From Syngnathus acus (lineage: Eukaryota; Chordata; Actinopteri; Syngnathiformes; Syngnathidae): a stretch of DNA of 64,000 nt. The notes beneath the pieces were generated by a model. The model was not told the origin of the DNA. It saw only the letters and a program-made list of their open reading frames with translations, and ran no database searches. The stretch lies in contig NC_051095.1 in assembly GCF_901709675.1 (NCBI RefSeq), forward strand, positions 23,427,956-23,491,955, written 5' to 3'. Positions 56,033 to 64,000 of the stretch are shown piece after piece. Every line of letters starts with the position of its first letter. Positions within the stretch are counted from its first letter, which is position 1. The translations under genes and the position numbers were made by a program.

Positions 56033-58735
56033 TTATCCGGGGTCGGGTCGCGGGGGCAGCAGCTTCAGGCGGGACTCCCAGACTTCCCTCTCCCCAGCCA
56101 CTTCATCCAGCTCATCCCGGGGGATCCCAAGGCGTTCCCAGGCCAGCTGAGAGACATAGTCTCTCCAGCGCGTCCTGGGTCGTCCCCGGGGTCTCCTACC
56201 GGTGGGACATGCCCGGAACACCTCCCCAGGGAGGCGTCCAGGAGGCATCCTGATGAGATGCCCGAGCCACTTCATCTGGCTCCTCTCAACGTGGAGGAGC
56301 AGCGACTCTACTCCGAGTCTCTCCCGGATGACCGAGCTTTTCACCCTATCTCTAAGGGAGAGCCCGGACATCCTGCGGAACAAACTCATTTCGGCCGCTT
56401 GTATCCGGGATCTCGTTCTTTCGGTCACGACCCATAGCTCGTGACCATAGGTGAGGGTAGGAGCGTAAATCGACCGGTAAATTGAGGGCTTTGCCTTTTG
56501 GCTCAGCTCTCTCTTTACCACGACGGACTGGTACAGAGTCCGCATTACTGCCGACGCTGCACCGATCCGCCTGTCGATCTCGCGCTCTACCCTCCCCTCA
56601 CTCGTGAACAAGACCCCAAGATACTTAAACTCCTCCACTTGGGGCAGGATCTCATCCCCGATCCGGAGAGGGCATTCCACCCTTTTCCGATTGAGGACCA
56701 TGGACTCGGATTTGGAGGTGCTGACCCTCATCCTGACCGCTTCACACTCGGCTGCGAACCGCTCCAGCAAGAGCTGGAGAGCACGGCCTGAAGAAGCCAA
56801 CAGCACCACATCGTCTGCAAAAAGCAGAGACGCGATGCTGAGGTCCCCAAACCGGACCCCCTCAACGCCTCGGCTGCGCCTAAAAATTCTGTCCATAAAA
56901 ATTATGAACAGAATCGGTGACAAAGGGCAGCCTTGGCGGAGTCCAACCCTCACTGGGAACGAATCCGACTTACTGCCGGAAATGCGGACCAAACTCTGGC
57001 ATCGGTGATACAGGGACCGAACCGCCCTTATCAGTTGGCTCGGTACCCCGTACTCCCGAAGCACCCCCCACAGAACCTCCCGAGGGACACGGTCGAACGC
57101 CTTCTCCAAGTCCACAAAACACATGTGGACTGGTTGGGCGAACTCCCATGCACCCTCGAGGATCCTGCTGAGGGTGAAGAGCTGGTCCACTGTTCCACGG
57201 CCAGGACGAAAGCCACACTGCTCCTCCTGAATCCGAGGTTCGACCTCCCGACGGACCCTCCTCTCCAGCACCTCTGAATAGACCTTACCAGGGAGGCTGA
57301 GGAGTGTAATTCCCCTGTAATTGGAACACACCCTCCGGTCCCCCTTCTTAAAGAGGGGAACCACCACCCCAGTCTGCCAATCCAGAGGCACTGTCCCCGA
57401 TGTCCATGCAATGTTGTAGAGGCGTGTCAGCCATGACAGCCCCACAACATCCAGAGCCCTTAAGAACTCCGGGCGGATCTCATCCACCCCCAGGGCCTTG
57501 CCACCGAAGAGTTTTTTAACTACCTCAGTGACTTCGACCCCAGAGATTGGAGAGTCCGCCTCAGAGTCCCCAGGCCCTGCTTCCACAATGGAAGGCGTGT
57601 AGGTGGAATTGAGGAGGTCTTCGAAGTATTCTCCCCACCGACACACGACGTCCCGAGTCGAGGTCAGCAGCACGCCATCCCCACTGTAAACAGTGTTGAC
57701 GTTGCACTGCTTCCCCCTCCTGAGACGCCGGATGGTGGACCAGAATTTCCTCGAAGCCGTCCGGAAGTCATTCTCCATGGCCTCGCCAAACTCCTCCCAC
57801 GCCCGTGTTTTTGCCTCAGCAACCGCCGAAGCCGCGTTCCGCTTGGCCATCTGGTACCTGTCAGCTGCCTCCGGAGTCCCGTAGGCCAAAACGGCCCGAT
57901 GGGACTCCTTCAGCTTGACGGCATCCCTTACCGCCGGTGTCCACCAGCGGGTTCGGGGATTGCCGCCACGACAGGCACCAATGACCTTACGGCCACAGCT
58001 CCGGTCGGCCGCCTCAACACTGGAGGTGCGGAACAAGGTCCACTCGGACTCAATGTCCCCCGCCTCCCCCGGGACGTGGGAAAAGCTCTGCCGGAGGTGG
58101 GAGTTGAAGCTCTTCCTGACAGGGGATTCTGCCAGATGTTCCCAGCAGACCCTCACAGAGCGTTTGGGTCTGCCAGGTCGGACGGGCATCTTCCCCCACC
58201 ATCGGAGCCAACCCACCACCAGGTGGTGATCAGTTGACAGCTCCGCCCCTCTCTTTGCCCGAGTGTCCAAAACATGCGGCCGCAAATCCGATGACACGAC
58301 TACAAAGTCGATCATCGAACTGCGGCCTAGGGTGTCCTGGTGCCAAGTGCACACATGGACACCCTTATGTTTGAACATGGTGTTCATTATAGAAAATCCG
58401 TGTCGAGCACAGAAGTCCAATAATAGAACACCGCTCGGGTTCAAATCGGGGGGGCCGTTCCTCCCAATCACGCCCTTCCATGTCTCACTGTCATTGCCCA
58501 CGTGAGCATTGAAGTCACTCAGTAGAATGATGGAGTCCCCAGAAGGAGCGCTCTCCAGCACTTCCTCCAGGGACTCCAAGAAGGGTGGGTACTCTGAGCT
58601 GCCGTTTGGTGCATAGACACAAACAACAGTCAGGACCCGTCCCCCCACCCGTAGGCGGAGGGAGGCTACCCTCTCGTTCACCGGGGTTAACCCCAATATG
58701 CAGGCGCCCAGCCGGGGGGGAATAAGTATACCCAC
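56033..58735 (-). CDS. Rex3 endonuclease (C-terminal part) and reverse transcriptase
   Basis: Nine hundred codons without a stop. Endonuclease motifs: [27 protein letters not shown] (usually GDFN, here SDFN) and [12 protein letters not shown] motifs: [99 protein letters not shown] (catalytic DD intact) and EFKYLGVLF. The C-terminus has [18 protein letters not shown] and [15 protein letters not shown]. The nominal start is a GTG just after a TGA at 58742-58744. The open frame continues upstream of that stop to 59248 in the same phase, carrying the N-terminal endonuclease part (LGTWNVTSLAGKEPELV). One nonsense change therefore splits an otherwise whole protein. Confidence 0.92.
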   Translation of the reverse strand: MGILIPPRLGACILGLTPVNERVASLRLRVGGRVLTVVCVYAPNGSSEYPPFLESLEEVLESAPSGDSIILLSDFNAHVGNDSETWKGVIGRNGPPDLNPSGVLLLDFCARHGFSIMNTMFKHKGVHVCTWHQDTLGRSSMIDFVVVSSDLRPHVLDTRAKRGAELSTDHHLVVGWLRWWGKMPVRPGRPKRSVRVCWEHLAESPVRKSFNSHLRQSFSHVPGEAGDIESEWTLFRTSSVEAADRSCGRKVIGACRGGNPRTRWWTPAVRDAVKLKESHRAVLAYGTPEAADRYQMAKRNAASAVAEAKTRAWEEFGEAMENDFRTASRKFWSTIRRLRRGKQCNVNTVYSGDGVLLTSTRDVVCRWGEYFEDLLNSTYTPSIVEAGPGDSEADSPISGVEVTEVVKKLFGGKALGVDEIRPEFLRALDVVGLSWLTRLYNIAWTSGTVPLDWQTGVVVPLFKKGDRRVCSNYRGITLLSLPGKVYSEVLERRVRREVEPRIQEEQCGFRPGRGTVDQLFTLSRILEGAWEFAQPVHMCFVDLEKAFDRVPREVLWGVLREYGVPSQLIRAVRSLYHRCQSLVRISGSKSDSFPVRVGLRQGCPLSPILFIIFMDRIFRRSRGVEGVRFGDLSIASLLFADDVVLLASSGRALQLLLERFAAECEAVRMRVSTSKSESMVLNRKRVECPLRIGDEILPQVEEFKYLGVLFTSEGRVEREIDRRIGAASAVMRTLYQSVVVKRELSQKAKPSIYRSIYAPTLTYGHELWVVTERTRSRIQAAEMSLFRRMSGLSLRDRVKSSVIRERLGVESLLLHVERSQMKWLGHLIRMPPGRLPGEVFRACPTGRRPRGRPRTRWRDYVSQLAWERLGIPRDELDEVAGEREVWESRLKLLPPRPDPG

Positions 58736-58741
58736 ACCTGC

Positions 58742-59248
58742 TCAACGCCTCTCACCGTGGGCAACTCCAGAGTGGAAGAGAGTCCAGCCCCTCTCGAGAG
58801 GGCTTGTACCGGAACCCAAACTGTGCGTGGAGGCAAGTCCGACTATGTCTAGTCGGAACTTTTCTGCCTCGCACACCAGCTCGGGCTCCTTTCCAGCCAG
58901 AGAGGTGACATTCCATGTCCCAAGAGCCAGCTTCTGCAGCCAGGGATCAGACCGCCAAGGTCCCTGCCTTTGGCCGCCGCCCAGCTTACACTGCACCCGA
59001 CCCCTTTGGCCCCTCCCACAGGTGGTGAGCCCATGGGAAGGGGGACCCACGTTTCCTTTTCGGGCTGTGCCCGGCCGGGCCCCATGGGCGAAGGCCCGGC
59101 CACCAGACGCTCGCCTTCGAGCCCTGCCTCCAGGCCTGGCTCCAGAGGGGGGCCCCGGTGACCCGCGTCCGGGCGAGGGAAAACCAAATCCATTCATGTT
59201 ATTCATCATAAGGGGCTCGTGTGAGCCGTGCTTTGTCTGGCCCCTCAC
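58742..59248 (-). pseudogene. Rex3 N-terminal endonuclease segment, cut by one TGA
   Basis: In phase with the 900-codon frame. It contains LALGTWNVTSL (first endonuclease block) and LDIVGLASTHSLGSGT, ending GERR then TGA, where a CGA codon would be expected by CpG decay. Residues before LALGTWN are low-complexity Gly/Pro/Arg-rich and may be 5' UTR rather than protein. Confidence 0.75.
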
Positions 59249-59828
59249 CTAGGACCCGTTTGCCATGGGTGACCCTACCAGGGGCATGAAGCCCCAGACA
59301 ACATGGCTCCTAGGATCATAGGGGCACGCAAACCCCTCCACCACGATAAGGTGACGACTCACGGAGTTTCAGACCTCTGTCGTAATTTTAAGTGCGACAC
59401 TGTACATATTGTTCTCAGCTTCAGCTCCCATTCACGTATACACATCTTCAAATTTTACAGCCCGTTACAGTGACATGTAGCACAATAAATCACCTAAATC
59501 ACATCTATATTGAACATGGCTAAGGCACAAATTTTTATTTAATTACAGGACATTTATTTATAAGCAAAAAAAATATTTATAAGGAAACATTTAAATGTAA
59601 GCAAATCAGAAAAATAAATGCAGACGTTTTTTTCTTGGTTCAGTTTTGGGACCATTGATTGGCGTGCTTGTTGGAGCTGATTTAATCTAAAAGGAAACAG
59701 TTTAGTACATAGACTTCCACCAGTCATATGCAGTTTGTAGCAATGTCTATTTGTGAAGCTAGGGCTGCACAATATTGAAAAGAAAAACCACATGATGTGA
59801 GTGCTGAGATACAGCAATCGCGACATTG

Positions 59829-60184
59829 TATTAGGCGGCACAACGGGGCACTGGGCACTTAGCACATCCGCCTCACAGTGCAGAGGTTGAGGTTCGACTT
59901 TGGTTCAATTCCGGCTCTGGCCTTCCTGTGTGGAGTTTGCATGTTCTCCCGTGCTTGCTTGGTTTTCCTCTGGCTACTCCTGTTTAATCCTACATTCCAA
60001 AGACATGGGAGGGCTAATTGAGCACTCCAAATTGCCCATGGGTGTGAGTGTGGGTGTAAATTGTTGTTCGTCTCTCGGTGTCCTGCGAATGGCTGGCTGA
60101 TTGGTGTATATTTTATACTGCCCGAAGTCAGCTGGGGTAGGCTCCAGCACACCAGTGACACTCGTAAGGATAAGTGGATGGATG
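59829..60184 (+). mobile_element. Diverged tRNA-derived SINE with 7-bp duplication
   Basis: Head GGCGGCACAACGGGGCACTG, body through GGCTCCAGCACACC and tail AAGTGGATGGATG. GACATTG flanks it at 59822-59828 and 60185-60191. It is clearly older than the copies at 13509 and 48692. Confidence 0.85.
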
Positions 60185-60306
60185 GACATTGCGATATTTT
60201 ATGCACCTAAATAAATGTCATTTTTATTATCTAATGAAAGAATATTGGCAAATTTAGCAATTATTAGTGAATTCATTGTAATGCTCTAGATACTGTTCAT
60301 CTATTG

Positions 60307-60505
60307 CAGGGATGTCCAACACGTGGCTCGCGAGCCGCATGCGGATCTTTGCCGGGTTTCATGCAGCTCTTTTACGTTCATATCAACATTTGTGTTTATT
60401 TTTTGTGCGTGTTTGCCTCGCTTGAGTTCAATATGGTATTTTGGTCAAACGCGCATGTGCATGAGGTGAAGTCCCGCAAAGGAGGAGGGACAGGAGGTGT
60501 GTGTG

Positions 60506-60571
<66 letters not shown>

Positions 60572-60677
60572 GAAGGGATGGGGTGATGTTCATGTGTGCT
60601 CATGTGTATAATGTGGCTCTTTGCGGTAACACAGTAAAAAATGTGGCTCTTAGTCTCTGACTGGTTGGCCAGCCCTG
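60307..60677. mobile_element. Small hAT element with exact 8-bp duplication and GT microsatellite
   Basis: Ends CAGGGATGTCCAACACG and GGTTGGCCAGCCCTG, flanked by ATCTATTG at 60299-60306 and 60678-60685. The interior is a GT/GCGT microsatellite (60497-60566) plus ATGTGGCTCTT repeats (60610-60651). Confidence 0.9.
60497..60566. repeat. (GT)n/(GCGT)n microsatellite
   Basis: An alternating purine-pyrimidine tract of about 70 bp with GT and GCGT units inside the small hAT. It could adopt Z-DNA. Confidence 0.95.
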
Positions 60678-60835
60678 ATCTATTGGATGGCAATCCACAT
60701 TTCAGGTTGTTTCTGGCGGGTCAGACAAAAGAATAAAAATCCATATGCCACTTGTTGCACATCTATACGATTTGCATAATGCAATGGCCATTATAGTGAT
60801 AACGGTATTTGTTTCCAATATATTGTGCAGCCCTC

Positions 60836-62188
60836 CCATCTATCTGCCTATCCCTCTTACTACCTATTTTTCAAAAACAATTTGGTTATTATTTCATTGA
60901 AAGTCTTTTATGTTCAATCCTATGTACAAAGCACTTGGTCACGGCATTTTGAATAAAGTTGACTTGAGGCTTTGCACACATGCGCAATGACAATATTTGA
61001 TCGTTTTTAAATGTAGGAAAAATAAAACAAACCAGTTGACAGGTTGCAGGTTGAATTAATTCATTAACATTGATAAATGTATTGAAATGATTTATCTTGT
61101 CAGTTTTCACACATTTTCACAAAAACTTGAGAAAAGTGAATATGTTGACTATATCATTGTATATGTTTGAATAGAGATGCCTTTACATTCAGTGTGTATG
61201 TGACTAGATAGAGAAATTGTTTACATTATGAATACAGTATGTAAGGAAAGATGTTTGTAGTTTTCTCTGTCTTTATGGTAGGACACACACAATTACATAA
61301 TGTAATTATGTAGTATTTAAGAGACAAACATGTTTCCACGATGTGTAGATGTACATAGAGATGTGTGTATGAATTCATTTAGTTCACCTACAACATGTAC
61401 TGTGCAGATATGGAGAGTTGTAGTTATAAGTTCCAATGATTTGGCAGAATATGCACGATGTGTACCACTGTTCAAAAGAAACAAATGATCAGGCAAAACA
61501 TTTGATTTTTAATGGGACTTCAGAATAGCACAATAATTTGAAAAAACACACAAATAAATTAACAAGATGGTCCTCGTTCAAATGTTTGCATACTTTTGAG
61601 TTTTGAATACTGCCCTCTTAACATTAATGACGTCTAGCAGTCTTTCATGATAGTAGAGGCCCTTTTAGGTTTGTTTATACAGCACATTTCATATACAAGC
61701 CAACTGATTGTGGTTTACACAAGCAACGAAACAACACCCACAAGCATTTACAAACATTCAGACATCAATAACATTATTCTCCTATGTGGAAACACTTTTG
61801 GACAAAAAGTTTCCAAGTCCTGTGTAATCTTACAAGAACGGCACATTTGAGATCCCCCAATGGTAACTGAATGATATTAAGACTGTGATGGCCCCACCAG
61901 AACCTTCAGTTTTTTAAGCTGCAGCCATTGAAGCTTGAGTGAATTTGATTACCGTCATGTTCGAGTACGCCTCATTCACAGCTTCCGCACTGAATACAAA
62001 CTCTTTCAGTATTTTCTGTTGGTATTATCTGTGCCCCAAAACATTAGAGATCCACCAGCATATTTCCCAATAGGGATGCACTTTTTGGCCTAACCATTGT
62101 TGACATCTCTCGAAACATTTCTGGAGCTGTCAAGGTAAATTTTCATCTTCGTCCCTCCAAATGACTTCATTTCAGGGGTTTTGGAGTA
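60836..62188. other. Intergenic DNA with possible old Tc1-like sequence
   Basis: Positions 61480-62160 have the wording of degraded fish Tc1-type copies (GTTCAAATGTTTGCATACTT, ATGGCCCCACCAGAACCTTC), but no transposase frame or terminal repeats. The rest is unrecognised. Confidence 0.35.
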
Positions 62189-63532
62189 CCGTTTTTTTCC
62201 ATGTATAATGCGCAAAATGTAACTAATTTATTGTCCTAAAATCTGGGGTGCGCATTATACATGGGTACAATTATTTATTTTTATTTTTTTTATTTTTTTT
62301 TAAGAAAATCATGGTACAACAATTTTTGAAGAAAATCTTGTCACGGATGGAGTGTGGAGAGGAGCGGGGCGACCAAGTGCAGCTTGGACCAGGGTTTATT
62401 GGAGGAACTCAAAACACAGACTTGGTAAACTCAAAGTCAAAGTCAAAGTCAAAGTCAGCTTTATTGTCAATCCCTTCATATGTCAAGACACACAAAGAAA
62501 CCGAAATTCCGTTTCCTCCATCCCACGGTGACGAGACATACAAGTAGGCGACACAAAACAAAAACAAGAAGGCACAAACCACAAATAATAAATAATAAAT
62601 AAAATAAAATAAAATGAGCGATGAATAAAAACAGACCAATAACCCATTGAATATGAGGGGCAAAACCGAGCCAGTGAGCATACAGCAAGAACAGGACGCT
62701 ACGCTGAAAGGGGGAGCGAGTTCAGGAGCCTAACAGCCTGGAGTACGAAGCTGTTGGAAAGTCTGGTGGTGCGGGAGCGCAGGCTCCTGTACCGCCTCCC
62801 AGAGGGCAGAAGTTCAAACAAAGAGTGAGCGGGGTGACTCACATCACTCACAATCTTGGTCGCCTTGCGAGTGAGATGGGAGGTGTAAATGTCCTTCAAG
62901 GAGGGAAGAGAAGCACCAATAGTCTTACTAGCCGTTTTCACAATGCGCTGCAGGGCCTTCAAGTCTTGGTTGTCTAATTGTGATAAATAACTGGAACATC
63001 ACTCAAATATTGGTGATCCCGTTGAGAGGCTCACATATTTCTTCGCTATCGAGTTTGCTACTGCATGCGCAGTGATACTGACCGGCAGAATAACATCCGG
63101 TTGTTCCCAAAGATGATCTTTTTTCTGAAATAATTTTACGTTTACGGACTTAAGTAACCCGGCCGGGTCATACCAAAGACTATAAAAATGGGACCCATTG
63201 CCTCCCTGCTCTGCACTCAGCATTAAGGGTTGAAATTGGGGGGTTAGATCACCAAATGATTCCCAAGCGCGGCGCCGCTGCTGCTCACTGCTCCCCTCTC
63301 CCCCAAGGGATGGATCAAAATCACACGGGGATGGGTCAAATGCAGAGGACAAATTTCACCACACCCAGATGCGTGTGTGACGATCATTGGGACTTTAAAA
63401 AAAAAAAAAAAAAAAAAAAAGTCAAAATTTGGGTGCGTATTATACATGGGTCCAGGCTTTTTTCCAGCATTGACATGCCATTTGTAGGGTGCGTATTATA
63501 CATGGGGGCGCATTATACATGGAAAAAAACGG
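62189..63532 (-). mobile_element. TA-flanked TATAATGCGC-type element with nested LINE
   Basis: It starts CCGTTTTTTTCCATGTATAA and ends TTATACATGGAAAAAAACGG, with TA at 62187-62188 and 63533-63534. It is the inverse-orientation relative of 47710-48663; the core 63000-63360 is highly similar. About 62350-62975 is inserted sequence, mostly a LINE 3' end. Confidence 0.88.
62425..62975 (-). mobile_element. LINE 3' end nested in a DNA element
   Basis: The tail (GTCAAA)n at about 62428-62458 is followed by GCTTTATTGTCAATCC and, on the minus strand, the C-terminal frame KTIGASLPSLKDIYTSHLTR with LFELLPSGRRYRSLRSRTTR. It is very close to the copy at 31985-32536. About 75 bp of other DNA (62352-62427) separates it from the host element. 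Confidence 0.85.
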
Positions 63533-63534
63533 TA

Positions 63535-64000
63535 GTTGCTGCTTGACATGTAAAGTAGGCATTGGTGCATAAATGGCTTTTTTTCTGGTAACTTGTCTGT
63601 GCAGCCCATTTTTGCTCAGATACCTCATTGTGAATCTTGGAATAAAAATATATATTTTTGCTGAAATTGCCCCCTCCCCCCTTTTCATCCCCAACAAAGA
63701 TTTACCTGACTGGCTTGCAATCAACAACTTCTTTATAAAAGTTTCAACACTACCAATTGGCATTTTCAAATTGCTTTTTTAAACCCTTAACAGATTTTCT
63801 TTAGTTTATCTAACTTTTCTCAAGGGTTTTGTTTTCCCATCAATATCCAGCCACGTCAGTGCAGCCCTGGATGAAATGTTCATCAGGCTCAGAAGAGCTT
63901 AGAAACTCAATGACTAATTTATACACGGACGTGAAACCCAATCAAAAAAGTCGCGGCAATGAAAACACATTAAAACCGGAGAAACTTCTGTTTATGCTAT
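63535..64000. other. End of window, nothing recognised
   Basis: No element ends, exons or RNA genes are recognised in the last 460 bp. Confidence 0.35.

Larger units (their letters stand above)
55919..59365 (-). mobile_element. Nearly full-length Rex3-type (RTE clade) LINE
   Basis: It runs from a 5' region near 59365 (GAGTCGTCACCTTATCGTGG on the minus strand), through an endonuclease-RT frame, to a (GGAT)n tail. A matching 5' fragment at 31256-31840 supports the 5' border. Most Rex3 copies are 5'-truncated; this one keeps both protein domains. Confidence 0.9.
59760..60835. mobile_element. hAT-like element hosting a SINE and a second hAT
   Basis: The ends are TAGGGCTGCACAATATTG and CAATATATTGTGCAGCCCT, an imperfect inverted pair. 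The interior is mostly two later insertions: a SINE (59829-60184) and a small hAT (60307-60677). No clear 8-bp duplication is seen at the outer ends. Removing the inserts leaves about 330 bp, a MITE. Confidence 0.75.

Noticed and set aside
55903-56253. Plus-strand frame starting with an IHPS repeat
   Set aside because: It is a translation of the (ATCC)n Rex3 tail and of antisense Rex3 sequence.
58698-59252. 184-codon plus-strand frame near the Rex3 5' end
   Set aside because: Antisense to the Rex3 endonuclease start and rich in Pro, Gly and Arg from GC-rich 5' UTR. No family match.

Overview
This window is vertebrate nuclear DNA from a ray-finned (teleost) fish. The evidence is split vertebrate genes with GT-AG introns, a single-exon beta-2 adrenergic receptor, Rex3/RTE and CR1/L2-type LINEs, tRNA-derived SINEs, and many hAT and Tc1/mariner-type elements. 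The SINE copies are of a kind common in percomorph fishes; an assignment below teleost is a guess. There are no bacterial operons, rRNA, functional tRNA or CRISPR arrays.

Two host genes are present. On the + strand, positions 1206-10615 hold eleven coding exons (about 1,050 codons) of the TPR-rich 3' part of an SH3TC2-type gene; its 5' exons lie outside the window. On the - strand, 39867-38617 is a complete 416-codon adrb2 gene (beta-2 adrenergic receptor). They are convergent and adjacent, as SH3TC2 and ADRB2 are in human, which supports the SH3TC2 call over SH3TC1. SH3TC2 is a Rab11-linked endosomal adaptor of myelinating glia; adrb2 is a Gs-coupled catecholamine receptor. Nothing suggests a shared pathway.

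The rest is mostly mobile DNA. 1-10.6 kb: SH3TC2 exons, with a TA-flanked element at 4222-5832 whose core is a 251-bp tandem array. 10.6-19.3 kb: 3' UTR, a SINE with a 13-bp target duplication, a TA-flanked deletion derivative (15556-17092) and a hAT with an exact 8-bp duplication (18494-19251). 19.5-32.5 kb: LINE fragments, including two long open RT frames and a Rex3 5' fragment. 32.5-41 kb: sparse sequence plus adrb2. 41-49 kb: a LINE, a Tc2/pogo-like element with a nearly intact transposase (43127-46500) that carries a nested hAT, then two more TA-flanked elements and a SINE. 49-56 kb: microsatellites, another TA-flanked element, Tc1 and LINE relics. 56-59.4 kb: a nearly full-length Rex3 LINE. 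59.7-63.5 kb: two nested stacks of elements.

The most distinctive pattern is a group of TA-flanked elements with matching ends (CCGT...ACGG) but different subterminal repeats (TATAAGGCGC, TATAAGCCGC, TATAAGTCGC, TATAATGCGC, and probably TATAAGACGAC). One carries a decayed but nearly complete pogo/Tc2-type transposase, and two others keep fragments of related proteins. I see no clearly new host system. The best leads are this element radiation, the 251-bp array with a perfect splice-donor motif in every unit, the long SH3TC2 C-terminal tail and the altered adrb2 C-terminus.
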